A stretch of DNA of 64,000 nucleotides from an uncultured Muribaculaceae bacterium (GTDB lineage Bacteria > Bacteroidota > Bacteroidia > Bacteroidales > Muribaculaceae): contig CAKUQQ010000002.1 of the NCBI GenBank assembly GCA_934675575.1, forward strand, positions 1 through 64,000. The letters run 5' to 3'. The first letter of the stretch is position 1, and each line of letters starts with the position of its first letter. Shown here one piece after another: positions 19,021 through 26,775 of the stretch. The position numbers and the translations under genes are program-made. Below the pieces are notes generated by a model. It saw only the letters and a program-made list of their open reading frames with translations. It was not told where the DNA came from and did no database searches.

Positions 19021-19052
19021 CACCGCTCTGGCAGTGCTGTGCCAGAGCGGTG
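19021..19052. repeat. Perfect 13-base inverted repeat
   Basis: CACCGCTCTGGCA (19021-19033) pairs fully with TGCCAGAGCGGTG (19040-19052) around the loop GTGCTG. It has no T-run and lies between divergent promoters, so it is not an obvious terminator. Confidence 0.7.
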
Positions 19053-19153
19053 GCACAAGCTGAAATTCAGCATAAAATGAAGCAACACACAGCCCTGGAC
19101 ACCGCTCCACAACTCTATTTCCACAAAAATTTCAAAAAAAACGCCGCCGATGC

Positions 19154-19183
19154 TTGTTATTTCAAAAATAACTCGTAACTTTG
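19154..19183 (+). promoter_or_regulatory. Promoter of tRNA-Lys
   Basis: TTG at 19154-19156 and TAACTTTG at 19176-19183 are separated by 19 bases, an ideal Bacteroidetes promoter. The tRNA begins 30 bases after the -7 element. Confidence 0.75.
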
Positions 19184-19213
19184 CAATCGCAATTCGGAAA
19201 TAAAACGCAAGTT

Positions 19214-19286
19214 GACTCCGTGGCTCAGTTGGTAGAGCAACTGACTCTTAATCAGTGGGTCGAGGGTTCGAGCCCCTCCGGGGTCA
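19214..19286 (+). tRNA. tRNA-Lys (anticodon CTT)
   Basis: A complete cloverleaf: acceptor stem GACTCCG/CGGGGTC, D arm GGCTCAGTTGGTAGAGC, anticodon arm CTGA-CTCTTAA-TCAG giving anticodon CTT, and T arm with GGTTCGAGCCC. The CCA end is not encoded. A UUCG-capped terminator follows. Confidence 0.97.
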
Positions 19287-19290
19287 CAAA

Positions 19291-19318
19291 AAGGAAGTTC
19301 TTCGGGACTTCCTTTTTT
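19291..19318 (+). terminator. Terminator after tRNA-Lys
   Basis: A 10-base stem AAGGAAGTTC / GGACTTCCTT (one G-T pair) closes on a TTCG tetraloop and is followed by a T-run. Confidence 0.9.
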
Positions 19319-19416
19319 ATTTTCCCCACACTCATTTATAGCCATGACAAGGCTACAATAATCCAACCTTATTTGCTACCTTTGTGACATCATAAAACAT
19401 CACAGATGCACAACGC

Positions 19417-21468
19417 ATGAAACAACATCATACTCTCCCTATCATAAAAGACGACCCGTGGCTCAAGCCCTATGAGCCGGCCATCGTGGGGCGGCACCAA
19501 GATGCCGTGAGCAAGGAGCAAGAGCTAACCCAAGGTCACTCTTCCCTTGCCGACTTTGCCAACGCACACAACTACTATGGTCTGCACCATAAGCCCGACG
19601 GAGGCTGGGTGATTCGCGAGTGGGCACCAAACGCCACCGCAATCTATGTGATGGGACAGTTCAACTCATGGAGCGAGTGCGCCCCCTATAAGATGCAGCC
19701 ATGCGGCACAGGCGGCGACTGGGAGCTCACATTGCCAGAGCAAGCCATGGTCCACGGCGACCTCTACAAATTCCACATTCATTGGCAGGGCGGCATGGGC
19801 GAGCGCATTCCGGCTTATGCCACACGCGTTGTGCAAGATGAGAAAACAGGCATTTTCTCGGCGCAGGTTTGGCGCCCGGCACACCCCTACCAGTTTCGCA
19901 TCGCCAACTTCAAGCCAAGCACCAAGCCGCTTTTCATCTATGAGTGTCACATAGGCATGGCGCAGGAGGCCGAGTCCGTGGGCACTTACAACGAGTTCCG
20001 CACCACGGTGCTGCCGCGCATTGTGGCCGACGGCTACAACGCCATTCAAATCATGGCCATTCAGGAGCACCCCTACTATGGCTCGTTTGGCTATCATGTG
20101 TCAAGCTTCTTTGCCGCGTCAAGCCGTTTTGGCACTCCCGACGACCTCAAGCAACTCATCGACGAGGCTCATGCCCAAGGCATAGCCGTGATTATGGACA
20201 TCGTGCACTCTCATGCGGTTAAAAACGAAGTTGAGGGCCTCGGACGCTTCGACGGCTCTACCGACCTCTATTTTCATGGCAACGACCGCCGCGAGCACCC
20301 GGCTTGGGACTCGCTGTGCTTCGACTATGGCAAGAACGCCGTGCTCAACTTTCTCCTCTCCAACTGCAAGTTCTGGCTTGAGGAATATCACTTCGACGGC
20401 TTCCGCTTCGACGGCGTGACGTCTATGCTCTACTACAACCACGGCCTCGGCCAGGCTTTCTGCACCTACGACGACTACTACAACGGCGCCCAAGACACCG
20501 ACGCCATCACCTATCTCACGCTTGCCAACAAACTCATTCACGAAATCAACCCACACGCCATCACCATAGCCGAGGAGATGAGCGGAATGCCCGGACTCGC
20601 GCGCAAGTTCAAGGACGGCGGCATAGGCTTTGACTACCGCATGGCCATGGGCATACCCGACTATTGGATAAAGACCATCAAGGAGAAACGCGATGAGGAC
20701 TGGAAACCATCGTCAATCTTCTGGGAACTCACCAACCGCCGCAACGACGAGAAAACCATCAGCTACGCCGAGAGTCACGACCAAGCCCTTGTGGGCGACA
20801 AAACCATCATTTTCCGCCTGATTGACAAAGACATGTATTGGCACATGATGGTGGGTGACGACAACGGCACCGTGAGCCGCGGCATGGCTCTGCACAAGAT
20901 GATTAGACTTGTCACCGCTGCCACCATCAACGGCGGCTACCTCAACTTCATGGGCAATGAATGGGGACACCCCGAATGGATTGACTTTCCGCGCGAAGGC
21001 AACGGCTGGAGCTACAAATATGCGCGCCGCCAGTGGTCGCTCGTTGACCGCGACGACCTGAAATACAAGTTCCTGAACAAATGGGACAACGATTTCGTGC
21101 ACCTCATCGTCAAGACCCACAACTTTCAGGCGATGCCTATACACAAACTGTGGGACAAAGACGACGACCAAGTGCTTGCCTTTATGCGTGGCAAACTGGT
21201 GTTTATCTTTAACTTCAACCCCACCCATTCGTTTGCCGACTACGGCATACTTGCGCCGTCGGGCGAATATGAGGGCGTTATGGACAGCGACAGCCCCGAC
21301 TATGGCGGATATGGCAACATTGACGAGAAAGTGCATCACTTCACCGAACCCGACCCCGTGTATTCTCCGGCAAACCTCGGCTGGCTCAAACTCTACCTGC
21401 CGGCACGCACAGCCCTCGTCCTCAAGATGCTACCCACCAAGTCGCACCGCAAATCACCCAAGCGCTAA
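19417..21468 (+). CDS. glgB: 1,4-alpha-glucan branching enzyme (GH13, eukaryotic type)
   Basis: A 683-residue glycogen branching enzyme. Residues about 50-150 form the CBM48 domain (VIREWAPNATAIYVMGQFN). The GH13 barrel follows, with IYECHIGMA, NAIQIMAIQEHPYYGSFGYH, MDIVHSHAV, the nucleophile region DGFRFDGV, the acid/base region IAEEMSG and YAESHDQAL. The carboxy-terminal all-beta domain closes the protein. The motifs match the eukaryotic starch/glycogen branching enzymes more closely than enterobacterial GlgB. A TACCTTTG box at 19377-19384 is a possible -7 element. The gene seems to stand alone, with no glgC, glgA or glgP beside it. Confidence 0.95.
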   Translation: MKQHHTLPIIKDDPWLKPYEPAIVGRHQDAVSKEQELTQGHSSLADFANAHNYYGLHHKPDGGWVIREWAPNATAIYVMGQFNSWSECAPYKMQPCGTGGDWELTLPEQAMVHGDLYKFHIHWQGGMGERIPAYATRVVQDEKTGIFSAQVWRPAHPYQFRIANFKPSTKPLFIYECHIGMAQEAESVGTYNEFRTTVLPRIVADGYNAIQIMAIQEHPYYGSFGYHVSSFFAASSRFGTPDDLKQLIDEAHAQGIAVIMDIVHSHAVKNEVEGLGRFDGSTDLYFHGNDRREHPAWDSLCFDYGKNAVLNFLLSNCKFWLEEYHFDGFRFDGVTSMLYYNHGLGQAFCTYDDYYNGAQDTDAITYLTLANKLIHEINPHAITIAEEMSGMPGLARKFKDGGIGFDYRMAMGIPDYWIKTIKEKRDEDWKPSSIFWELTNRRNDEKTISYAESHDQALVGDKTIIFRLIDKDMYWHMMVGDDNGTVSRGMALHKMIRLVTAATINGGYLNFMGNEWGHPEWIDFPREGNGWSYKYARRQWSLVDRDDLKYKFLNKWDNDFVHLIVKTHNFQAMPIHKLWDKDDDQVLAFMRGKLVFIFNFNPTHSFADYGILAPSGEYEGVMDSDSPDYGGYGNIDEKVHHFTEPDPVYSPANLGWLKLYLPARTALVLKMLPTKSHRKSPKR

Positions 21469-21800
21469 CCCACAAAAAAAATGGCTGATACCACACAAGA
21501 AGTGCCAACCAAATTTTTCTTATAACAGGTTTATCGGCAATATCTTTTTTCAGATTTTGCTCATTTTCTTGGTTATCTTCAAGTATCTTGCCCATTGTGC
21601 CGAATGTACATTCAAAATGGAAGTGCAAAATTTGCGGTGAAAATAATAATATGAAAAACACCGCGAGTTTGCCAAACGGCTGGGGCGCGTAGCCCCAAAG
21701 AGTGTGCAGCTCGAGTCAACCAAGCAATACAAAAAAAAAGGAGACCGAAGTCTCCCCAAGATTAATTAATTTTGTGTTGCTAATGTACAAACAACTAACC
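21469..21800. other. Intergenic region after glgB
   Basis: About 330 bases with no recognisable gene. It contains a 6-base hairpin TGGGGC-GCGTA-GCCCCA at 21681-21697 and the minus-strand terminator at 21731-21755. Confidence 0.5.
21731..21755 (-). terminator. Terminator of the broken lipoprotein gene
   Basis: On the minus strand the stem GGAGAC-TTCG-GTCTCC (21755-21740) is followed by nine T residues. It lies 45 bases downstream of the lipoprotein pseudogene. Confidence 0.85.
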
Positions 21801-22145
21801 TCAGAGCAAAGGTCGCAAATATTTGCACGTCTGCTCTGCCGATTCCTTGTTTTGATACACCATGCACCACATGTCTATGAAATTTGTGTAAAATCCGGTC
21901 AAGTTGCGGCGCGTGTAGTCCCAATACTTATAAGTTTGCTTGTTGGTCATGGAGTGCCACTGGTTGTCAAACCCCCAATACACCCTCACTGCACGGTCGG
22001 GCAGCGTGGTCACCGCCTGTCCTGCAAGCGGATTTGTGCCAAAATTCTCTGGCTTAGGCTATCCACCTTTGCCCGACGAGCTGCAACCCAAACTTACCAT
22101 TGCCACACACACCAAAAGCAAATATCTAAAAATCACATTTTTCAT
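21801..22145 (-). pseudogene. Small lipoprotein gene interrupted by an in-frame TAG
   Basis: The ATG at 22145 opens a lipoprotein signal (MKNVIFRYLLLVCVAMVSLGC, lipobox VSLGC) and a Ser/Gly linker, but codon 29 (22061-22059) is TAG. The same frame then continues without a break to a TAA-type end at 21801, reading PKPENFGTNPLAG and later VYWGFDNQWHSMTNKQ. The whole would be a 113-residue lipoprotein with one amber codon. The uninterrupted frame on both sides and the matching terminator argue for a real gene with a nonsense mutation, a sequencing error or, less likely, read-through. The mature domain was not recognised. It precedes no operon partner; the nucleoside hydrolase gene lies upstream on the same strand, 76 bases away. 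Confidence 0.7.
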
Positions 22146-22221
22146 TTTGTGTCTGATTTTTTCTGCAAATTTATGCCGTTGATTGTCGCCATGCGCACTT
22201 CAATCTGTCGCACACCAGCCA

Positions 22222-23283
22222 CTACTCCCTTTTGTTGGCTGGCGGAGTGCCTATAAGCTCCAGAAATCTGCGCTCCACCCTCTTGGCCTGCGCGTCGGTC
22301 GGGGTTGCCAAAAACGAGAAGTTCGCTCCACGAGCCGCCTCCTTAAAGTGTGTGCAACCCTTGCCGTCAACCGTCGCGCGCCCAGGCATGCGGCGGTTGA
22401 AATACGCGCTGTCAGTTTCCACAGCATAAAGCAACGACGTCAAGTCCCAAGTCGGAGTGTCCTCATGCTTAGGGTGATACACCTCATATCCCACCCTCAC
22501 TGGGTGATCCTCGGCATACATGTCTTTTATGCCTTGCTCGTATGGATATATGATTTTAATGCCCACCTCAAACGGCGAGCACACTATGGGCACCGGGCAT
22601 TTGGCAAAAAAGTTGTTGGCCGCCACAGTATCCTTTATGACGTTATATTCTGGCACAGGCACGGCAGCCGAGCTACCGCCCATCACCGACACCATCTTCA
22701 CCTTGCGCCTCATCAGCTGCACGCCGTTGAGCCGCGAGTAGCGGTCGGGCTTGCTGTCAACCAAGCGCGACAAGTTTGTCGAAAAACCAATCGACACTAT
22801 CACCACCGAGCCGTCTTTTTGCCCGGCCAATATTTTGCGATACAGCGTGTGAGCGTCAGGCAGATTTTTCACGTCGGTCAGCGTAGTGGCGTAATATGGT
22901 GTTCCGTCGGCTTTTTTCTTCCCCACCACGTTTTCGCAATATTGCACTGCGTCGGCATGGCAGTCGGCACCATGCCTCACCACGCCTATCGGCACATTGG
23001 GGTGACCATAATAAGTGCCCATTATGTCAACGAAGCGAGCCGAAGCGTCGCTTTCCTTGTTCAGCATTATGGCAAGCAAATTCACCCGGCCGGCGTCAAC
23101 ATATTTATACAGCATGTCAAGGGCAAGCGCGTCATCCACGTCATTACCCATGTCAGTCTCAAAAATCACATTCACCGGCTGCTTTTCCGCAGCCCACGCA
23201 TCGGCGCCCAGCAGCAATGCCGCCCCCACAACCAACACCCAAACAAATTTCATCTTCTTACACACGGCTTTATTCTTATTCAT
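22222..23283 (-). CDS. Secreted nucleoside hydrolase-like protein (IUNH family)
   Basis: A 353-residue protein with a signal peptide (MKFVWVLVVGAALLLGADAWA) followed by an inosine-uridine nucleoside hydrolase fold. The calcium-binding signature appears as ETDMGNDVDDALAL, with VIVSIGFSTNLSRLV and MGGSS further on and a CSPFEVG segment near the fold's second half. Such enzymes release bases from nucleosides; export suggests periplasmic nucleoside scavenging. It starts at the ATG at 23283, though MKFVW at 23253 is also possible. It ends with TAG, which shows that TAG is used as an ordinary stop nearby. Confidence 0.85.
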   Translation of the reverse strand: MNKNKAVCKKMKFVWVLVVGAALLLGADAWAAEKQPVNVIFETDMGNDVDDALALDMLYKYVDAGRVNLLAIMLNKESDASARFVDIMGTYYGHPNVPIGVVRHGADCHADAVQYCENVVGKKKADGTPYYATTLTDVKNLPDAHTLYRKILAGQKDGSVVIVSIGFSTNLSRLVDSKPDRYSRLNGVQLMRRKVKMVSVMGGSSAAVPVPEYNVIKDTVAANNFFAKCPVPIVCSPFEVGIKIIYPYEQGIKDMYAEDHPVRVGYEVYHPKHEDTPTWDLTSLLYAVETDSAYFNRRMPGRATVDGKGCTHFKEAARGANFSFLATPTDAQAKRVERRFLELIGTPPANKRE

Positions 23284-23324
23284 TTCAAATTTCAGACTAA
23301 ATTAACAAACAGGTGTTAATCGTT

Positions 23325-23951
23325 TTATCTTCTTCTGCCCAAAGCAAACTTATACCCAAGCGTCATCTGAAACACAGAGTTCCTCGAATCCGGGCGAACA
23401 TCGTTTTTAGCAAATCCACCCATGATTTTTGTAACGCCAAGATTATAGCGAGCATCGAAAACCATGCCGCCTATTTCATAAGACAATCCCATTGGTACGG
23501 ACAAATCAAAACAGTTAACCTTTCCGTTTCGTCCGCTTCCCAATCTATAAGCTTCATCGAAATCCATGCTCACGCCACCAGCCGAAAGCCTTTTGCTCAC
23601 ATTAAATGCCGGTTGAAGTCCAGCCTTCAGCGCAAGTCCTTTAACAACATACACATTGGCAAGTATCGGAATATTAATATAATCCAGTTTTATTGTTGCA
23701 TCGCTTCCTTTAACCTTTGCTCCTTGCATAGAGTACATAAGGGCACCAGTCATTGCAAACTTACGATTAAACTGGTATCCCAATTCCACACCGCCAGTAA
23801 AACCTATCCTGTTTTTTGCAGCATTGTCATCTGTAATTCTCGACACATTCATACCAACCTTTGGCTGAAGGCTAACAGTTCCTGCCGATGGTTGTGCAAC
23901 GGCGCAAAGACAAGAAAATATCACCAACGTAATGCTCAGTAATTCCTTCAT
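23325..23951 (-). CDS. Small outer-membrane beta-barrel protein (OMP_b-brl type)
   Basis: A 208-residue protein with a signal peptide (MKELLSITLVIFSCLCAVA, then QPS). The mature region has alternating strands typical of the PF13568 porin-like family: LQPKVGMNVSRITDD, FTGGVELGYQFNRKFAMTG, IKLDYINIPILANVY, GLALKAGLQPAF and a final VFQMTLGYKFALG. These act as small passive barrels or structural outer-membrane proteins. The ATG at 23951 replaces a GTG three codons earlier. It is 41 bases upstream of the nucleoside hydrolase and may be co-transcribed. Confidence 0.8.
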   Translation of the reverse strand: MKELLSITLVIFSCLCAVAQPSAGTVSLQPKVGMNVSRITDDNAAKNRIGFTGGVELGYQFNRKFAMTGALMYSMQGAKVKGSDATIKLDYINIPILANVYVVKGLALKAGLQPAFNVSKRLSAGGVSMDFDEAYRLGSGRNGKVNCFDLSVPMGLSYEIGGMVFDARYNLGVTKIMGGFAKNDVRPDSRNSVFQMTLGYKFALGRRR

Positions 23952-24099
23952 GATTTTCACTTTTTAATATTACACATTGTTAATTAGTTACCAAAATTTC
24001 AGCCACGCAGCGCCATTTCGTTTCCAATGCCGGCAAACCAAAATGCGCCACATTTCCACCTACAAATATAACACTTTTTGCAAGAAATCTCCTCGCCAG

Positions 24100-25443
24100 T
24101 CATTTATTCCTATTAGCCACAAAGCGTTTAAGCAAGAATGTGAGAAAATAAGGAAACGTGTAAAACTTGCCATTAAATCCCACATTTTTGTAGCCAAGTT
24201 TTATGCCATATTTCACATCAGGATATTTATCATCTTTTAGCAAATTATTAAGCGATGCCGTCGCACCGTCCATGGCTTTCACCTCCACAGGAATAAGCGA
24301 GTTGGCGTCTCTCACAAAAAAATCCATTTCAAGTGCAGGTTTGTCGCTGCTGTAATAAAACAAGCCATAACCCTGCTTCACCAGCATGTCGCCCACTATG
24401 TTCTCATATATCGCACCCTTGTAGGTACCCATATTTTTATTCGCCCTCAAGTCCTCTTGCGCTTCCTCATCAAGCGAGGCAATCAGCAGGCCAGTGTCTT
24501 TGAAGTATATTTTATACAATTTCGGGTCATAGTTTCCTTTCAGCGGAAGTTCTGGATAATTCATGCAATAACACACATTAATCAAGCCAGCGTCGGCAAG
24601 CCAGTCCACACAGCCCACATAATCGCGGTTTCTCGCATTCCTTGCCACCTTTGTTATTTGAAACCGTTTGTTTTCCTTGGCCAAAAATGTTGATATATGG
24701 TTATATATAGCCTTCACCTTGGCTTTGTCAAGGCCTTCCACATATTTTGTTATGTCCTCCTCATAGTCTTTGAGCAGCTGTCGCTGTATCTCAAGTGTGC
24801 CACTGAAGCTTTTGTTGCGCATATACGTACTGACCACTTCTGGCATTCCACCCAGAGTCACATATTCCCTGAACAATTCAAAAAGCACATCAAGTTGCAA
24901 CTGCGAGAAAGGCTTCAGTTCGTGCATGTGACGGTAAAGGTCATCGACAAAATTCTCCGAATACCCCTTTGCCCACAAAAATTCCTCAAAGTCCATAGAG
25001 TGCATTTCATAGTCCACTTTATAGCCCACGCTATTCGACTCTATCTCCCTATAATTTATGCCCATCAAAGAGCCAGAGCAAACCACATCATAGCGTCCGT
25101 CAATCTTAAAAAATTTCAGCGCAGTAGCACAGTTTGGGCAGGCTTGCAACTCATCAAAAAACAGCAGCGTGTCATTTGCCACGAACTTATAATCAGGATT
25201 CAAAAGCGAGATATTCTTCATTATTGCGTCCACCTCAAACCCATCATCAAATATGCCTTTGTATTTTGGTTGCTCCACAAAATTAATTTGCACCACATGG
25301 CCATAATTGTTCTTTGCAAACCATTCAATCGAACGAGTTTTACCTATTTGCCTCGCCCCCTTAACAATCAGAGGTTTCTTTTCCTCACTGGTTTTCCAGT
25401 TATGCAAATACGCATCAATTTTTCTTTTTAGTAACCTATCCAT
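24100..25443 (-). CDS. DUF4143-type ATPase (AAA_14 plus DUF4143)
   Basis: A 447-residue P-loop ATPase of the family abundant in Bacteroidales. The AAA_14 domain has Walker A GARQIGKT (near residue 30), Walker B LLFFDELQ and the sensor-like VVCSGSLMG. The DUF4143 domain follows and ends with a nuclease-like segment ALEMDFFVRD and LIPVEVKA, similar to the core of PD-(D/E)XK folds, although activity is not proven. The ATG at 25443 (MDRLLKRKID) fits the family start. Directly upstream, from 25477 to 25620, lies an array with an exact 32-base period. The role of the family is unresolved; proposals include DNA or stress-related functions. Confidence 0.85.
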   Translation of the reverse strand: MDRLLKRKIDAYLHNWKTSEEKKPLIVKGARQIGKTRSIEWFAKNNYGHVVQINFVEQPKYKGIFDDGFEVDAIMKNISLLNPDYKFVANDTLLFFDELQACPNCATALKFFKIDGRYDVVCSGSLMGINYREIESNSVGYKVDYEMHSMDFEEFLWAKGYSENFVDDLYRHMHELKPFSQLQLDVLFELFREYVTLGGMPEVVSTYMRNKSFSGTLEIQRQLLKDYEEDITKYVEGLDKAKVKAIYNHISTFLAKENKRFQITKVARNARNRDYVGCVDWLADAGLINVCYCMNYPELPLKGNYDPKLYKIYFKDTGLLIASLDEEAQEDLRANKNMGTYKGAIYENIVGDMLVKQGYGLFYYSSDKPALEMDFFVRDANSLIPVEVKAMDGATASLNNLLKDDKYPDVKYGIKLGYKNVGFNGKFYTFPYFLTFLLKRFVANRNK

Positions 25444-25476
25444 AACATTCTGATAATTATGCACAAAAATAATAAA

Positions 25477-25620
25477 TTTCACACAATCCACCCATTTTAC
25501 GCCTCATTTTTCACATAATCCGCCTAAAGACGTACCAAAATTTCACATAATCCGCCACATTTCGCTCACATTTTTCACACAATTCGGTTAATCCGACCCA
25601 ACATTTTCACATTTCCACCA
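25477..25620 (-). repeat. Array of five 16-base cores with exact 32-base spacing
   Basis: Cores start at 25477, 25509, 25541, 25573 and 25605. On the plus strand the two central cores are identical (TTTCACATAATCCGCC); the first is TTTCACACAATCCACC and the last two are more diverged. The 16 bases between cores differ each time. On the minus strand, the coding strand of the ATPase gene, the core reads GGCGGATTATGTGAAA and the nearest core ends about 33 bases before the ATG. Confidence 0.85.
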
Positions 25621-25793
25621 ACCCAACATCACGCCATCAGCCACTCCAACCACCACATGTTCCCCCAACCAACACTAGCCCAACAAAGCAACACCCCCTC
25701 ACACAGCAAAAAGCACAACGTGCCAACAGGCGTACTATGACCAAACAATCATCACACAGCCACCAACCAACCCACAACCAAGCAAAAACCACA

Positions 25794-25832
25794 GCGTGCC
25801 GAAGGTACGCGTATAGCGCTCTCCCCAGCCCA
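25794..25832 (+). repeat. 39-base dispersed repeat, copy A
   Basis: Identical over 39 bases to 30212-30250. It begins with the hairpin GCGTGCC-GAA-GGTACGC and continues GTATAGCGCTCTCCCC. Confidence 0.85.
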
Positions 25833-25836
25833 TAAC

Positions 25837-25871
25837 AACAAAAAAGGCTTGGCAGCTCCAGCCACCAAGCC
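25837..25871 (-). terminator. Terminator after the 25967 lipoprotein gene
   Basis: On the minus strand GGCTTGG (25871-25865) pairs with CCAAGCC (25852-25846) and is followed by a T-rich run. It lies about 95 bases after the stop. Confidence 0.65.
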
Positions 25872-25966
25872 ATGTAATTATGCAACGCACCACTTCAAAA
25901 AAATCACCAATACAAAAGCTGCACTAACAGCCAAAGTTTTGATGAGCTTTCATCTGTGCCCTCACA

Positions 25967-26761
25967 TCATAACCATTTAAACATTATATCATCACTATAA
26001 ACATTAACACTTATCGGATAGCCGTCAGAGTCCAGCGTCCAACAGATAGGGTAAATTATATTGTAGCTGATGTCGTCATTTTCAAGTGGCAAATGCTTGG
26101 TGCTTTTACCAAGTAAGCCAGCGTAATAGGCGTAGCACATTTCGTCCATATCTATGTCAAAAGCGTCATCAAACAGCATCACGCAACCCTTATTTTCAAT
26201 CGAAGTTGCATATTCTTTTGACGTGTAGTTTATCGCTGTGATGTGCTCCCACCTCTCGCCTTCGGTTTCGTCAGTATCAATCGTTTGCACTTTCACTATG
26301 TCTCCATTCTTATATGTGATGTTTGTTTCTCTTTCCGATTCAGAGCGCCACATGTAACACAGTTGACCATCAGAATTATATTTGAAACGCCAACACTTTG
26401 TTTCACCGTCATCTTGTTCCACAACACTTTCCACAAAACCATTTTTCCCAATGGTCATTTCCAGAGCATATTCCAAACTGCCGTCATCATAAACGTTCAT
26501 TAACACGACATTTTTCTTGGAATAGTCAAATTTAACCATTTCCTTATTCTCCAGTTTCATAAGCGAAGCTCTGCCCTCTTTGTCAAGCTCTATTGACTTA
26601 ATATCACCAGCCGACAGAGGTTTCTTCCCTACAAAAACGCGGTTTATCATAGTGTTTGTCTTCCCATTTTCATTGCCACATCCGCTATCATTATCTTTGT
26701 TGCAAGCCACCAAAAGCACACAACTCACAAGCAAGCAAATTGCTAATCTCAAAAATCTCAT
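25967..26761 (-). CDS. Lipoprotein of unknown function
   Basis: A 264-residue lipoprotein with signal peptide MRFLRLAICLLVSCVLLVAC and lipobox LVAC, followed by a charged, flexible CNKDNDSGCGNENGK linker. The mature domain is beta-rich with segments such as FKYNSDGQLCYMW and ITYKNGDIVKVQTID, which look like the DUF4595 group of Bacteroidales lipoproteins that resemble repeated 'YD' sheets, but this is tentative. The start is 14 bases downstream of the end of the broken BspA gene, so the two were probably co-transcribed. Confidence 0.7.
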   Translation of the reverse strand: MRFLRLAICLLVSCVLLVACNKDNDSGCGNENGKTNTMINRVFVGKKPLSAGDIKSIELDKEGRASLMKLENKEMVKFDYSKKNVVLMNVYDDGSLEYALEMTIGKNGFVESVVEQDDGETKCWRFKYNSDGQLCYMWRSESERETNITYKNGDIVKVQTIDTDETEGERWEHITAINYTSKEYATSIENKGCVMLFDDAFDIDMDEMCYAYYAGLLGKSTKHLPLENDDISYNIIYPICWTLDSDGYPISVNVYSDDIMFKWL

Positions 26762-26775
26762 CTTTCTTGTTTTTG

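Larger units (their letters stand above)
18907..19213. other. Divergent intergenic region
   Basis: About 300 bases between the acyl-CoA ligase (leftward) and tRNA-Lys (rightward). It holds both promoters and a perfect 13-base inverted repeat at 19021-19052. No gene was recognised. Confidence 0.6.
25444..25966. other. Intergenic region with phased array and dispersed repeats
   Basis: About 520 bases. From left to right it holds the leader of the DUF4143 ATPase, five 32-base repeat units (25477-25620), a degenerate hairpin repeat near 25719, a 39-base dispersed repeat copy (25794-25832) and a minus-strand terminator (25837-25871). Confidence 0.7.

Noticed and set aside
22183..23319. 378-codon plus-strand frame opposite the nucleoside hydrolase
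   Set aside because: His/Arg-rich shadow translation of a clear minus-strand gene.
25477..25620. Phased repeats as a CRISPR array
   Set aside because: Repeats and gaps are only 16 bases, the cores diverge at the ends, and no cas gene is present.
25637..25885. 82-codon minus-strand open frame
   Set aside because: It covers a 39-base dispersed repeat and a terminator; no recognisable protein pattern.
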